Part shown: positions 53,394-63,065 of the stretch, one piece after another | How the letters are laid out: the number at the start of each line of letters is the position of its first letter | How positions within the stretch are numbered: the first letter of the stretch is position 1 | Assembly (NCBI RefSeq): GCF_000428105.1 | Contig: NZ_ATZH01000027.1 | Coordinates: 1-64,000, forward strand | DNA from: Bacteroides pyogenes DSM 20611 = JCM 6294 | GTDB taxonomy: Bacteria > Bacteroidota > Bacteroidia > Bacteroidales > Bacteroidaceae | Length of the DNA: 64,000 nt | Direction of reading: 5' to 3' | Translations under genes and position numbers: made by a program | Notes under the pieces: model-generated | Databases searched by the model: none | Told to the model about the DNA's origin: nothing | The model's input: the letters and a program-made list of their open reading frames with translations, nothing else

Positions 53394-55855
53394 TCTTTCG
53401 GAGCTTTCTTTATAGATAAATCGATTGCGTCCGCCACTTTCTCGTCGGTTAGCGCAATGGCAAAAACTTCTTTTATATCGTTTACGTAATGGAAAGTCAG
53501 CCCTTTCAGGTAAATTTCCTGAATTTCATCTATATTCTTTTTATTCTCTGCGCTCATGATGATTTCCTTAATGCCGGCCCGTTTGGCTGCCAGAATCTTT
53601 TCTTTGATACCGCCCACCGGAAGAACTTTGCCTCGTAAGGTGATTTCACCGGTCATGGCAAGATTGGCTTTCACTTTTCGCTGCGTCAGAGCTGAAGCCA
53701 GCGAAGTTGCCATTGTGATTCCCGCCGAGGGACCGTCTTTAGGGATAGCACCTTCGGGCACATGAATATGAACATTCCAATTTTCAAAAATTTCTTGGTT
53801 TAATCCTAAGATGGAAGCGTGTGCCTTAATGTATTCGAGCGCCAGCATCGCCGACTCCTTCATCACATCTCCCAGATTTCCGGTTAATGTGAGACGTTCT
53901 CCTTTTCCCCGACTTAAGCTGGTTTCTACAAACAGAATTTCGCCGCCTACGGCCGTCCAAGCCAATCCGGTCACCACGCCGGCATATTCGTTGCCCTGAT
54001 ACTTGTCTCTCGTATACTCCGGCGCGCCTAAAATATCATATAAGTCAGACGGTTTTATCTCCGGCTTGGCGAAATAATTATCGGTCGCATATTGACGTGC
54101 CGCTTTACGGAGAATTTTGCCGATTTTCTTTTCCAGTCCGCGTACACCACTCTCACGTGTGTACGATTCGATGATAACTTCGAGCGTATTTTTCGGAATT
54201 TTGATATCCGTTTTCTTTAGTCCGTTAGCTTCCAACTCCTTAGGGACCAAGTGTCTGCGAGCGATCTCAATTTTCTCTTCAGTGATATAGCCGCTTACTT
54301 CAATCAACTCCATGCGGTCGAGCAGGGGAGCAGGGATCGTATTCAGGTTGTTGGCCGTAGCAATAAACAGCACCTTGGAAAGATCGTAATCCACATCGAG
54401 GAAGTTATCATGGAAAGCTGTGTTTTGTTCCGGATCGAGTACTTCCAACAATGCCGACGACGGGTCGCCTTGCCGGTCTGAAGTTACTTTGTCTATTTCA
54501 TCCAGAATAAACACGGGGTTGGACGAGCCTGCCTTAATGAGGCTTTTGATAATCCGTCCCGGCATGGCGCCTATATATGTTTTGCGATGCCCCCGGATTT
54601 CGGCTTCATCGTGCACGCCTCCCAAAGACATGCGTACGTATTTACGTTTCAGTGCTGCCGCAATCGACTTGCCAAGCGAGGTTTTACCCACGCCCGGAGG
54701 ACCGTACAGGCAAATAATCGGCGATTTCATATCGCCTTTCAGTTTAAGCACAGCCAGATGTTCCAAGATGCGTTCTTTTACATTCTCCAATCCGTAATGA
54801 TCTTTATTCAACGTCTTTTCAGCGTTTTTCAAGTTCAGATTGTCTGTAGTATACACTCCCCACGGTAAATTCAGCATCGTTTGCAGATAGTTCAGTTGCA
54901 CGCTGTAGTCAGGCGATTGCGGATGTGTGCGCTCTAATTTCGCGAGTTCTTTGAGGAAAGTGGCTTTTACCTCGGCGTTCCATTTCATTTTCTCCGCTTT
55001 TTCGCGCATTTCTTCAATCTCTTGCTCCTGTCCGCTTCCTCCCAGTTCGTCTTGAATGGTCTTTATCTGCTGTTGCAAGAAGTATTCGCGTTGCTGTTGG
55101 TCGATATCTTCACGCGCTCTCATCTGAATCGATGCTTTAATCTCTGCCAATTGCACCTCACGATTCAGAATTTCCAGCAAATGGTAAGTGCGTTCTCTTA
55201 GAGAGTTTATGCTCAGCAACTCCATTTTTTCGTCTTTCTTGAACGGCATATTGGAGCATATGAAGTTGACCAAAAACATTGCGTTTGTAATATTTTTGAT
55301 TGCAAAGGCGGAATCCTGATGCAATGTATCAGAAGATTTGATGAATCGTATCGTCAAATCCTTGCATGCTTCTACCAATGCCTGAAACTCTTTGTCATCT
55401 TTGCCGGGAACTTCTTCTTCCAAGAGTTCGATTTCACCTTTCAGGTAAGGATGGCTTTCGGTAATGCTCTTCAGGTGCAAGCGTTTTCTCCCTTGAAGAA
55501 TGACTGTTGTCGTCTGGTCGGGCATTTCCAATACACGTACAATACGCCCCACTGTACCTATATGATGCAAATCCTCCATTTTCGGTTCTTCTATTTGCAC
55601 GGCCCGTTGGCATACCACCGCAATGTCTTTTTGCCCCTTTTCGGCATCATGCACCAGTTTCAAAGAAGATTTCCGTCCCACGGATATGGGCAGGAAAACT
55701 CCCGGAAACAAAACCATGTTGCGAAGAGGAAGAACCGGAAGAATTTCACCGGAATTTATATTCACATCAAACGCATGCTCGTCATTCCCTTCGAAGTCCG
55801 CAATGAGCGAAAATGCGTTATCGCTGCTGTCTTCCAATAAGTATTTTTCTTTCAT
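53390..55855 (-). CDS. lon: ATP-dependent protease Lon
   Basis: An 821-residue LonA protease: a substrate-binding N-terminal LON domain (about 38-235), a coiled segment, AAA ATPase ('[15 protein letters not shown]' about 385-400, Walker B 'VFILDEIDK') and a C-terminal serine protease with Ser710 ('[12 protein letters not shown]') and Lys753 as the catalytic dyad. It degrades misfolded and regulatory proteins. It overlaps tgt by 4 bp; lon-tgt-lptG form one unit. Confidence 0.97.
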   Translation of the reverse strand: MKEKYLLEDSSDNAFSLIADFEGNDEHAFDVNINSGEILPVLPLRNMVLFPGVFLPISVGRKSSLKLVHDAEKGQKDIAVVCQRAVQIEEPKMEDLHHIGTVGRIVRVLEMPDQTTTVILQGRKRLHLKSITESHPYLKGEIELLEEEVPGKDDKEFQALVEACKDLTIRFIKSSDTLHQDSAFAIKNITNAMFLVNFICSNMPFKKDEKMELLSINSLRERTYHLLEILNREVQLAEIKASIQMRAREDIDQQQREYFLQQQIKTIQDELGGSGQEQEIEEMREKAEKMKWNAEVKATFLKELAKLERTHPQSPDYSVQLNYLQTMLNLPWGVYTTDNLNLKNAEKTLNKDHYGLENVKERILEHLAVLKLKGDMKSPIICLYGPPGVGKTSLGKSIAAALKRKYVRMSLGGVHDEAEIRGHRKTYIGAMPGRIIKSLIKAGSSNPVFILDEIDKVTSDRQGDPSSALLEVLDPEQNTAFHDNFLDVDYDLSKVLFIATANNLNTIPAPLLDRMELIEVSGYITEEKIEIARRHLVPKELEANGLKKTDIKIPKNTLEVIIESYTRESGVRGLEKKIGKILRKAARQYATDNYFAKPEIKPSDLYDILGAPEYTRDKYQGNEYAGVVTGLAWTAVGGEILFVETSLSRGKGERLTLTGNLGDVMKESAMLALEYIKAHASILGLNQEIFENWNVHIHVPEGAIPKDGPSAGITMATSLASALTQRKVKANLAMTGEITLRGKVLPVGGIKEKILAAKRAGIKEIIMSAENKKNIDEIQEIYLKGLTFHYVNDIKEVFAIALTDEKVADAIDLSIKKAPKE

Positions 55856-55905
55856 TTGTCCGTTTTAATTAAAGTTTATGCTATGAAATGCGCATAAATC
55901 GGTTG

Positions 55906-55913
55906 CAAAGTTA
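55906..55913 (-). promoter_or_regulatory. predicted -7 box of lon-tgt-lptG
   Basis: The minus strand reads TAACTTTG, matching TAnnTTTG, 51 nt upstream of the lon ATG. Confidence 0.5.
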
Positions 55914-56094
55914 GTTTATTCTGTTTAATAATTAAAATGCGTGTGGAATAAAAACACAAAAACAATGCCAAAATATGAATAGGCAGCAAACGCTTTTCAT
56001 AATTATTATTTAATTTTGTCCGGATTAAGCCGGAATAGGTTTATTGACACCGAAGATCATTGTTGAAAAGCCTTTGGAGTTTAAGAGAGTAGCT

Positions 56095-56808
56095 ATGTCA
56101 AATCCTTTTTTTAAGTTTAAACAGTTTACGGTATGGCACGATAAATGTGCCATGAAAGTTGGTACGGACGGCGTATTATTAGGCGCGTGGACGTCTGTTG
56201 AAAATGCCCGTCGGATACTCGATATCGGCACAGGAACGGGTCTGGTTGCCTTGATGCTGGCTCAACGAGCTTTGCCTGACGCCGATATCGTTGCCTTAGA
56301 GATTGATGAGCGTGCGGCGGAACAAGCAAAAGAAAATGTAAGCCGATCTCCTTGGAAGGGTAGGATAGAGGTAATCGCGAAAGATTTTAAAGAATACCGC
56401 ACTGACGAAAAGTTTGATGTCATAGTATGCAATCCGCCTTATTTTGTAGAATCCTTGCATTGCCCAGATTCTTCACGGAGCATCGCCCGGCATAATCAGG
56501 CGTTGACTTATGAAGATTTATTGAAAGGGGTTTCCGGTTTGTTATCCGAAAAAGGAGTGTTTACTGTAGTGATTCCTGTCGATGTAGCGGAAAGAGTAAA
56601 AAAAATTGCCGAAAAAGAGAGGTTGTATCCGGTTCGGCAGCTATTTGTGCTTACCAAGCCGGGAGGAAGTCCGAAGCGAACGCTCATCTCTTTTTCTTGT
56701 CACCGGAAAGAGTGCATTGTTGAAGAGTTGCTTACAGAAGTCTCTCGCCATCAATACAGTAAAGAATATGTCGATTTGACCCGCATGTATTATTTAAATT
56801 TGGATTGA
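56095..56808 (+). CDS. trmN6: tRNA1(Val) (adenine(37)-N6)-methyltransferase
   Basis: A 237-residue SAM methyltransferase from ATG 56095 (MSNPFFKFKQFTVWHDK). The frame is open 17 codons further upstream to a TTG, which family members lack. Motif I 'LDIGTGTGLVALML' (42-55) and catalytic 'VCNPPYF' (111-117) mark it as an N6-adenine methyltransferase of the YfiC/TrmN6 type, also with the family 'DGVLLGAW' (25-32). It modifies A37 of tRNA-Val. Confidence 0.9.
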   Translation: MSNPFFKFKQFTVWHDKCAMKVGTDGVLLGAWTSVENARRILDIGTGTGLVALMLAQRALPDADIVALEIDERAAEQAKENVSRSPWKGRIEVIAKDFKEYRTDEKFDVIVCNPPYFVESLHCPDSSRSIARHNQALTYEDLLKGVSGLLSEKGVFTVVIPVDVAERVKKIAEKERLYPVRQLFVLTKPGGSPKRTLISFSCHRKECIVEELLTEVSRHQYSKEYVDLTRMYYLNLD

Positions 56809-56959
56809 TGTACCGCTATTTTCTGTCTTTAAGATATATTTTATAGGATTTGTGTATCATTTGGTAGCGTAAATAGGGTAAAATGAATTCTTTTGTGATA
56901 TTTCTTTTAAAAGTGTTAACATAAAGATTATTTTCTTGGTTCGTTGAATAAAAATGCAC

Positions 56960-56967
56960 TATCTTTG
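56960..56967 (+). promoter_or_regulatory. predicted -7 box of the small lipoprotein gene
   Basis: TATCTTTG matches TAnnTTTG, 30 nt upstream of the start. Confidence 0.5.
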
Positions 56968-56990
56968 CAGCGAATAACAAGAAAAAAGAA

Positions 56991-57431
56991 ATGATTATGA
57001 AGAAAAATTTAACTTATTGCTCTATTTTATCAGTGTTAATGATTATGTTGTCTGTAACTTTTGCAAGCTGCCAAAAAGATGATGAAGCGACCGGAAATGC
57101 TCAAGCTATGGTAAAAGTTGTAAATGCTGATGGTACAATAGCAGCCAATGTAGAAGTGAAAATGTATGATGAGGAGACATATGCAAAGTTCAAAAATAAT
57201 AATAGAACCGAGCCTATCTTAAGATTGAAAACAAATGATGCGGGAATAGTCACTGTTGATTTGGATTATAATCTTTGGTTCGGTACTAAAAAGCAAAGAA
57301 TGCTGATGTTCGTTGTTCAACGTGGTTATGATGATAATTGTGAGATTTGGTCTACAGGCAAAACTTTTGATCCGGGGAAAAAAGAAAAACTGGAAATTAA
57401 GCTCACTCCTTTGAAGTACCCGCATAAATAA
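56991..57431 (+). CDS. small lipoprotein with beta-sandwich-like domain
   Basis: A 146-residue lipoprotein (ATG at 56991 or 56997): signal sequence with lipobox 'TFASCQKDD' (Cys about 27). Residues 37-140 give a beta pattern ('AQAMVKVVNADGTIAANVEVKMYDEE', 'LRLKTNDAGIVTVDLDYN') like carboxypeptidase-regulatory or SdrB-like domains, but without a clear family match. It stands alone with its own promoter and a strong terminator, so it is probably an abundant surface or periplasmic lipoprotein of unknown role. Confidence 0.75.
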   Translation: MIMKKNLTYCSILSVLMIMLSVTFASCQKDDEATGNAQAMVKVVNADGTIAANVEVKMYDEETYAKFKNNNRTEPILRLKTNDAGIVTVDLDYNLWFGTKKQRMLMFVVQRGYDDNCEIWSTGKTFDPGKKEKLEIKLTPLKYPHK

Positions 57432-57447
57432 AGAATGAATATATAAT

Positions 57448-57479
57448 AACAATGACCCGGCTTCCGTCGGGTCATTGTT
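57448..57479 (+). terminator. rho-independent terminator
   Basis: AACAATGACCCG pairs with CGGGTCATTGTT, followed by ATTAT. It ends the small lipoprotein transcript. Confidence 0.85.
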
Positions 57480-57553
57480 ATTATACACGCGTTGTTATTC
57501 CACTATCTTAATATGGACCTGTCCGGAGAAAGCTGTGTATTCTGTGACTGTTA

Positions 57554-57931
57554 TTATTGTTTGTCTCTTACGGCTTCCAAAACAGGAAGATTGGCTTCAG
57601 TCGGAATGTATATCACAGTCTTGTTATTGAGGTTATTCTGTTGTCGTACCCATAGATATTGGATGTATGCGGCAGTTATGCTTCCGTTCTCGATTTTTAT
57701 CGCTTCCGCCGCACCTTTCGCACGTTCTATTTCTGCCTGAGCATTCAATTTTTCAGCTTCCAGATTCGCTTTAGCCTCTTCAATTTTGATTTTTCGGTTT
57801 TGTTCAGCTTTGGCAAACTCCGCTCTTCCTGACATTTCTTGCTGCCAAACGTTATAATACGGGATCGCAATAAATGCGCCAATGATGATCAACACTGCTA
57901 AAATACCTGTTAGTAAGATTGTTTTGTTCAT
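57554..57931 (-). CDS. mini SPFH-tail membrane protein
   Basis: A 125-residue protein from ATG 57931. An N-terminal membrane helix (about 3-26, 'TILLTGILAVLIIIGAFIAI') is followed by a charged coiled coil (about 38-85, 'AEQNRKIKIEEAKANLEAEK', 'AQAEIERAKGAAEA') and a C-terminal 'SITAAYIQYLWVRQQNN' and 'TVIYIPTEANLPVLEA'. This is the membrane anchor and the C-terminal tail of stomatin/prohibitin (SPFH) proteins without the SPFH core. It may oligomerise in the inner membrane. It could be a degenerate SPFH protein or a deliberate short form; the frame is intact. Confidence 0.7.
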   Translation of the reverse strand: MNKTILLTGILAVLIIIGAFIAIPYYNVWQQEMSGRAEFAKAEQNRKIKIEEAKANLEAEKLNAQAEIERAKGAAEAIKIENGSITAAYIQYLWVRQQNNLNNKTVIYIPTEANLPVLEAVRDKQ

Positions 57932-58232
57932 ACTATTGTTAAGGGTTTTACAAAGCCTTCCCAAGGCTGTTTGTTATTGATTTGGCAATGAGTTCAAAGA
58001 CATAGAAATATCTCTGTTTTTATTTGTATATTTCCAGGCAGTCCGAATCATCGGTATGGGTAAGCTTTAGTCATTAAAACTTTGCGCATGAAAAAAGTGT
58101 TGGTCACTGACTTTTCGGATTGGACCTATATTTTTCGTCTTTACTTAACAGGAATAGTCTGTTATGGCCGGTGTTGCATAAAAAAAACTGATAGCTAAGT
58201 CTTTGCAACTTAATTATCAGTATTTTCTTTTG

Positions 58233-58307
58233 TCGGGGTAGCGGGATTCGAACCCACGACCCCCTGCTCCCAAAGCAGGTGCGCTAACCGGACTGCGCTA
58301 CACCCCG
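58233..58307 (-). tRNA. tRNA-Pro (anticodon TGG)
   Basis: A 75-nt cloverleaf on the minus strand with acceptor CGGGGTG/TACCCCG, anticodon stem CCTGC/GCAGG around TTTGGGA (anticodon TGG), T arm GGTTCGAATCC and discriminator A. Identical to the copy at 58341. Confidence 0.95.
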
Positions 58308-58340
58308 AATCATTGATTTTTATGTTTCTTCCTTTTGTAG

Positions 58341-58415
58341 TCGGGGTAGCGGGATTCGAACCCACGACCCCCTGCTCCCAAAGCAGGTGCGCTAACCGGA
58401 CTGCGCTACACCCCG
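58341..58415 (-). tRNA. tRNA-Pro (anticodon TGG), second copy
   Basis: The same sequence as 58233-58307, 33 bp upstream in transcription order, so the two genes form a tandem duplicate. They are probably co-transcribed from the -7 box at 58449-58456 (minus strand TATCTTTG). Confidence 0.95.
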
Positions 58416-58448
58416 CTACTTTAAAAGCTCATATTTTCAAAGGCGGTG

Positions 58449-58456
58449 CAAAGATA
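58449..58456 (-). promoter_or_regulatory. predicted -7 box of the tRNA-Pro pair
   Basis: The minus strand reads TATCTTTG, 34 nt upstream of the first tRNA-Pro. The rest of the 372-bp gap 58416-58787 holds an imperfect hairpin near 58610-58642 and the spt terminator; an open plus frame at 58490-58708 is unlikely to be a gene. Confidence 0.5.
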
Positions 58457-58727
58457 GGGAGTATTTTTAAATTAACAATAGGCTTATAGATGTTTTTTGC
58501 CGATTTATCCATAAAAAGCGAGAAAGAATTATCGGATAGAAATTTGTTTAAAGCTTACGGGGAATTCTTTCTTAGCTTTCTTCTTCAAGCATTTTTTATC
58601 TCGAATCTGTCATTAGAAGAATCTTTTTCGGATTCTAATGACGGATTAAGTCTTACCATGACGATGAATAGTGAAATTTTTGATCGTTCATTAACCGGAG
58701 GCATGTAAAGCAGAAAAATAAAAAAAA

Positions 58728-58765
58728 GAACTACTTTCCTGAACAATGTGATAGGAGAGTAGTTC
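58728..58765 (-). terminator. terminator of spt
   Basis: On the minus strand GAACTACTCTCCT pairs with AGGAAAGTAGTTC, followed by a T run. Confidence 0.85.
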
Positions 58766-58787
58766 CATTATATTCTTCCTGCTTTGG

Positions 58788-59972
58788 TTACAGCAAGTCC
58801 AATGCCTTAAAACATTTGGTTAATTTTTCCACGGCACGGTCTATTTGTTCTTTGGTATGAGTCGCCATTAAAGCTACGCGAACCAAAGTGTCTTGGGGCG
58901 CGCATGCCGGCGGGATAACAGGATTTATAAATACTCCCTCATCAAAGGCAAGTTTCGTGACAATGAATGTTTTCTCTGTATCGCGCACGTAAAGCGGGAT
59001 GATCGGAGACTCTGTAGCGCCAATTTCGAAACCCGCCTCGCGGAACCGCTTCAATGCATAGTTGGTGGCATCCCACAGGGCCTGCAATCTTTCCGGTTCG
59101 TTCTGTATAATGTGGAGGGCCTCTAAAGCAGCAGCTGTGGCTGCCGGAGTATTGGAAGCACTGAATATGTAAGTACGGGCATTGTGGCGCAGCCAATTGA
59201 TGATGGATGAATCGGCGGCAATGAACCCTCCGATGGAAGCCAGCGATTTGCTGAATGTACCCATGATTAAGTCTATTTCATGCGTCAGGCCGAAATGATC
59301 GCAAACTCCGCGTCCCAGTTTTCCGAAAACTCCCAAACCGTGAGCTTCGTCCACCATGATTGTTGCGTTGTATTTGTGCTTCAGGCGTACTATTTCCGGC
59401 AAATTGGCCAAATCTCCTTCCATCGAGAAAACACCGTCGACAATAATCAGTTTTACAGAGTCGGGATTACATTTTTGGAGCTGTTTTTCCAGATCCGCCA
59501 TGTCGTTGTGCTTGTATTTCAACTGTTGGGAAAAGGAGAGACGCCGGCCGTCTACAATGGAAGCATGGTCGCGATCGTCGCAGATGATGTAGTCGTTACG
59601 GTCGGTCAGGCAGGGAATAACTCCGGAATTTACGGTAAAGCCTGTTGAGAAGCAAAGCGCTTCATCCTTTCCTACAAATGCCGCTAATTCTTTTTCCAGC
59701 TGAACATGAAGATCGAGCGTACCGTTCAGAAAACGTGAGCCGGCACAACCGGAACCATACTTACGCATAGCCTGAATCCCCGCTTCGATGACCCTCTCGT
59801 CTCCGGTAAGACCGGTATATGCATTGGAGCCGAACATTAGTACTTCGTGTCCGCCCATTTCAACTTCTGTCCCTTGTTTTCCTTCTATTTCCCGGAAATA
59901 TGGGTAAACGCCCTTTGCCATAAATTGCTGTGGCAGGTTGTACTTAGCTAACTTCTCTTGTAATAATCCCAT
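58788..59972 (-). CDS. spt: serine palmitoyltransferase-like alpha-oxoamine synthase
   Basis: A 394-residue PLP enzyme of the alpha-oxoamine synthase family. Seen: 'DDRDHASIVDG' (His136), 'VDEAHGLGVFG' (Asp208, His211) and the Schiff-base Lys242 in 'TFSKSLASIGG'. Alternatives are 8-amino-7-oxononanoate synthase and glycine C-acetyltransferase. The N-terminus 'YNLPQQFMAKGVYPYFREIEG' and divergence from a diacylglycerol-kinase-like gene, with aspS next, match the known Bacteroides sphingolipid locus as I recall it. It condenses serine with acyl-CoA to give 3-ketosphinganine. Confidence 0.87.
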   Translation of the reverse strand: MGLLQEKLAKYNLPQQFMAKGVYPYFREIEGKQGTEVEMGGHEVLMFGSNAYTGLTGDERVIEAGIQAMRKYGSGCAGSRFLNGTLDLHVQLEKELAAFVGKDEALCFSTGFTVNSGVIPCLTDRNDYIICDDRDHASIVDGRRLSFSQQLKYKHNDMADLEKQLQKCNPDSVKLIIVDGVFSMEGDLANLPEIVRLKHKYNATIMVDEAHGLGVFGKLGRGVCDHFGLTHEIDLIMGTFSKSLASIGGFIAADSSIINWLRHNARTYIFSASNTPAATAAALEALHIIQNEPERLQALWDATNYALKRFREAGFEIGATESPIIPLYVRDTEKTFIVTKLAFDEGVFINPVIPPACAPQDTLVRVALMATHTKEQIDRAVEKLTKCFKALDLL

Positions 59973-60055
59973 GAATTATATATTATTATACTCATTATCA
60001 GTTTTTTCCTGAACTCCTGATATCTTTTTTCTTAACAGGCATTTAAAACAGGGGG

Positions 60056-60063
60056 CAAAGATA
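60056..60063 (-). promoter_or_regulatory. predicted -7 box of spt
   Basis: The minus strand reads TATCTTTG, matching TAnnTTTG, 84 nt upstream of the spt ATG. Confidence 0.5.
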
Positions 60064-60158
60064 ACAAATTTTGTTTTTGACTGTTCTTTTTGAGAGAAAA
60101 AAGTTACTTTCGTTGTGAATGAGTCCCCTTGGTGGATTATTTTTTCATATATTTGTAT

Positions 60159-60166
60159 TACTTTTG
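60159..60166 (+). promoter_or_regulatory. predicted -7 box of the lipid kinase gene
   Basis: TACTTTTG matches TAnnTTTG, 27 nt upstream of the kinase ATG. Confidence 0.45.
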
Positions 60167-60192
60167 TCGTCTATATGTAAAAGAGGTAAGTC

Positions 60193-61227
60193 ATGATGAA
60201 TGAAAGCATGAAGAAAGTTATATTTGTCGTAAACCCCATTTCCGGTACGCAGAACAAGGAGGTTATGCTTAATTCGTTGGAGGATAAAATAGATAAAAAA
60301 AAATATACTTGGGAAGTAATATACACAGAGAGAGCCGGTCATGCCACAGAAATCGCCGCCAAGGCTGCGGAAGAGCAAACAGATATTGTGGTAGCCGTAG
60401 GGGGAGACGGCACTATCAATGAGATAGCCCGTTCTCTGGTCCATACCGATACTGCTTTGGGAATTATTCCGTGCGGTTCGGGAAACGGGCTTGCGCGACA
60501 TTTACATATCCCGATGGACGCGAAAAAAGCATTGGATGTATTGAACGGAGGTCTTTTGAATACGATTGACTATGGAAAGATCAACGGGACCCCTTTCTTC
60601 TGTACCTGCGGAGTGGGCTTCGATGCTTTTGTAAGTTTAAAGTTCGCTCATGCCGGAAAACGGGGGGTGCTGACTTATCTCGAAAAAACGCTCCTGGAGA
60701 GCCTGACCTATCAGCCCGAAACGTATGAATTGGAAACAGAAGACGGAGTTTCCAAGTACAAAGCTTTTCTCATTGCCTGCGGAAACGCGTCGCAGTATGG
60801 CAATAATGCGTATATCGCCCCTCAGGCAACTTTGACCGACGGATTGCTCGATGTGACGATATTGGAACCGTTCACCGTTTTAGATGTTCCTTCTCTGGCT
60901 TTCCAGCTATTCAACAAAACTATCGACCAGAACAGCCGCATTAAAACTTTCCGTTGCCGGAAATTATGTATCCGTAGAACTGCTCCGGGCGTGGCGCATT
61001 TCGACGGTGACCCGATGCAGACTGAGGCCGATATAAATATAGAAGTGATCCCAAAAGGGCTGCATGTGGTTGTGCCTGAAGAGAAAAAAGTAAAGAAGAA
61101 TGGTACGAATGTTCTTCAGAAAGCACAGGAGTATGTGGACGAGCTCAAGCTTCTTAACGAGGCTATTGTAGATAACATTACAGATAAAAATAAGAAAATC
61201 TTGAAAAAGTTCACAAAGAAAGATTGA
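60193..61227 (+). CDS. diacylglycerol kinase family lipid kinase
   Basis: A 344-residue lipid kinase. 'VNPISGTQNK' (13-22), the nucleotide-binding 'VGGDGTINEIARSL' (69-82) and 'IPCGSGNGLARHL' (92-104) define the DAGK catalytic domain; the C-terminal YegS-like half follows ('VTILEPF', 'HFDGDP'). It phosphorylates a lipid hydroxyl using ATP. Adjacent to spt, the substrate may be a sphingoid base or ceramide rather than diacylglycerol, but this is inference from position. The Lys-rich C-terminal tail is probably membrane-associating. Start could be either of the two Met (60193 or 60196). Confidence 0.88.
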   Translation: MMNESMKKVIFVVNPISGTQNKEVMLNSLEDKIDKKKYTWEVIYTERAGHATEIAAKAAEEQTDIVVAVGGDGTINEIARSLVHTDTALGIIPCGSGNGLARHLHIPMDAKKALDVLNGGLLNTIDYGKINGTPFFCTCGVGFDAFVSLKFAHAGKRGVLTYLEKTLLESLTYQPETYELETEDGVSKYKAFLIACGNASQYGNNAYIAPQATLTDGLLDVTILEPFTVLDVPSLAFQLFNKTIDQNSRIKTFRCRKLCIRRTAPGVAHFDGDPMQTEADINIEVIPKGLHVVVPEEKKVKKNGTNVLQKAQEYVDELKLLNEAIVDNITDKNKKILKKFTKKD

Positions 61228-61256
61228 AAATAAATACCGGATTCTGATTTATTGTG

Positions 61257-61264
61257 TACTTTTG
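61257..61264 (+). promoter_or_regulatory. predicted -7 box of aspS
   Basis: TACTTTTG matches TAnnTTTG, 35 nt upstream of the aspS ATG at 61299. Confidence 0.5.
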
Positions 61265-61298
61265 CGCACCGCTATAAAATATCATAAAAATAAGAAAT

Positions 61299-63062
61299 AT
61301 GTTCAGAACGCACACATGTGGGGAACTGAGAATCTCCGATGTAAACAAGCAGGTTACACTCTCGGGTTGGATACAGCGCAGCCGTAAAATGGGAGGAATG
61401 ACCTTTGTCGATCTTCGCGATCGTTATGGTATCACTCAATTGGTTTTTAATGAAGAAGTAAATGCTGAGCTTTGCGAGCGCGCCAACAAGCTGGGGCGTG
61501 AGTTTGTCATTCAGGTTACCGGAACCGTGAACGAGCGTTTCAGCAAAAATTCGAATATACCTACCGGAGATATTGAAATAATCGTTTCCGGGTTGAATGT
61601 GCTGAATACGGCGTTAACACCTCCGTTTACCATTGAAGATAATACAGACGGCGGCGATGATATCCGTATGAAATACCGTTATCTGGACCTTCGCCGGAGT
61701 GCCGTACGCTCTAATCTGGAATTGCGCCATAAGATGACGATCGAGGTCCGCAAGTATCTCGACAGCATGGGATTCATCGAGGTGGAAACTCCGGTATTGA
61801 TCGGCTCTACACCCGAAGGCGCGCGCGACTTCGTCGTACCTTCGCGCATGAATCCGGGGCAATTCTACGCGCTTCCGCAATCGCCGCAAACGTTGAAGCA
61901 GTTGCTGATGGTTTCCGGCTTCGACCGTTATTTCCAGATAGCCAAATGTTTTCGCGACGAAGACTTGCGTGCCGACCGACAGCCTGAGTTTACGCAGATA
62001 GACTGTGAAATGAGTTTCGTGGAACAAGAGGATATTATCACCACTTTCGAGGGAATGGCGAAACACTTATTCAAGACTCTCCGGGGCGTTGAATTGGCTG
62101 AACCGTTCCAACGTATCTCATGGGCGGACGCGATGAAGTATTACGGAAGCGATAAACCCGACCTGCGTTTCGGCATGAGATTCGTGGAATTGATGGATAT
62201 TATGAAAGGTCATGGGTTCTCCGTTTTCGATAATGCCGCGTATATCGGCGGTATCTGCGCCGAAGGAGCCGCGACTTATACCCGTAAGCAACTGGATGCT
62301 TTGACAGACTTCGTGAAAAGGCCTCAGATTGGCGCCAAGGGAATGGTTTATGCTCGTGTGGAATCCGACGGAACCGTGAAATCGAGTGTCGATAAATTCT
62401 ATACTCAGGAGGTTTTGCAGCAAATGAAAGAAGCATTCGCAGCCAAGCCCGGCGACCTGATCCTCATTCTTTCGGGAGACGACGTGATGAAAACGCGGAA
62501 ACAGTTGAACGAACTCCGTCTGGAAGTCGGCAATCAGCTGGGATTGCGCGATAAAAACAAGTTTGCCTGCCTGTGGGTGGTCGATTTCCCCATGTTCGAA
62601 TGGAGTGAGGAGGAAGGACGCCTGATGGCAATGCACCACCCGTTCACGCATCCGAAAGAAGAAGATATCCCGTTGCTCGACACCAATCCGGCGGCAGTGC
62701 GCGCCGACGCTTACGACATGGTAATCAATGGCGTGGAAGTAGGAGGGGGATCCATTCGTATCCACGACGCCAATTTGCAGGCAAAAATGTTCGAGATATT
62801 AGGTTTTACTCCCGAAAAAGCACAGGCACAATTCGGATTCCTGATGAACGCGTTTAAGTATGGAGCGCCTCCTCATGGCGGTTTGGCGTATGGACTCGAC
62901 CGTTGGGTTTCTTTATTTGCCGGTTTGGATTCCATCCGCGACTGTATCGCGTTCCCGAAGAACAACTCCGGGCGGGATGTGATGTTGGACGCTCCGTCCG
63001 AAATCGATCCTTCCCAACTTGAAGAGCTGAATCTGGTTGTCGATCTTAAAGAAGAGAAGTAA
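61299..63062 (+). CDS. aspS: aspartate-tRNA ligase
   Basis: A 587-residue class II aminoacyl-tRNA synthetase charging tRNA-Asp. The N-terminal OB anticodon-binding domain (about 1-105, '[26 protein letters not shown]') is followed by motif 2 ('[18 protein letters not shown]', about 215-232), a GAD-type bacterial insertion and motif 3 ('[11 protein letters not shown]' near 525). Full length for the bacterial type. The next gene starts 3 bp after its stop. Confidence 0.97.
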   Translation: MFRTHTCGELRISDVNKQVTLSGWIQRSRKMGGMTFVDLRDRYGITQLVFNEEVNAELCERANKLGREFVIQVTGTVNERFSKNSNIPTGDIEIIVSGLNVLNTALTPPFTIEDNTDGGDDIRMKYRYLDLRRSAVRSNLELRHKMTIEVRKYLDSMGFIEVETPVLIGSTPEGARDFVVPSRMNPGQFYALPQSPQTLKQLLMVSGFDRYFQIAKCFRDEDLRADRQPEFTQIDCEMSFVEQEDIITTFEGMAKHLFKTLRGVELAEPFQRISWADAMKYYGSDKPDLRFGMRFVELMDIMKGHGFSVFDNAAYIGGICAEGAATYTRKQLDALTDFVKRPQIGAKGMVYARVESDGTVKSSVDKFYTQEVLQQMKEAFAAKPGDLILILSGDDVMKTRKQLNELRLEVGNQLGLRDKNKFACLWVVDFPMFEWSEEEGRLMAMHHPFTHPKEEDIPLLDTNPAAVRADAYDMVINGVEVGGGSIRIHDANLQAKMFEILGFTPEKAQAQFGFLMNAFKYGAPPHGGLAYGLDRWVSLFAGLDSIRDCIAFPKNNSGRDVMLDAPSEIDPSQLEELNLVVDLKEEK

Positions 63063-63065
63063 ACG

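Noticed and set aside
58490..58708. Plus-strand 72-codon frame after the tRNA-Pro genes
   Set aside because: No promoter or ribosome-binding context, no domain, and it contains an imperfect hairpin; a chance open frame is likelier.
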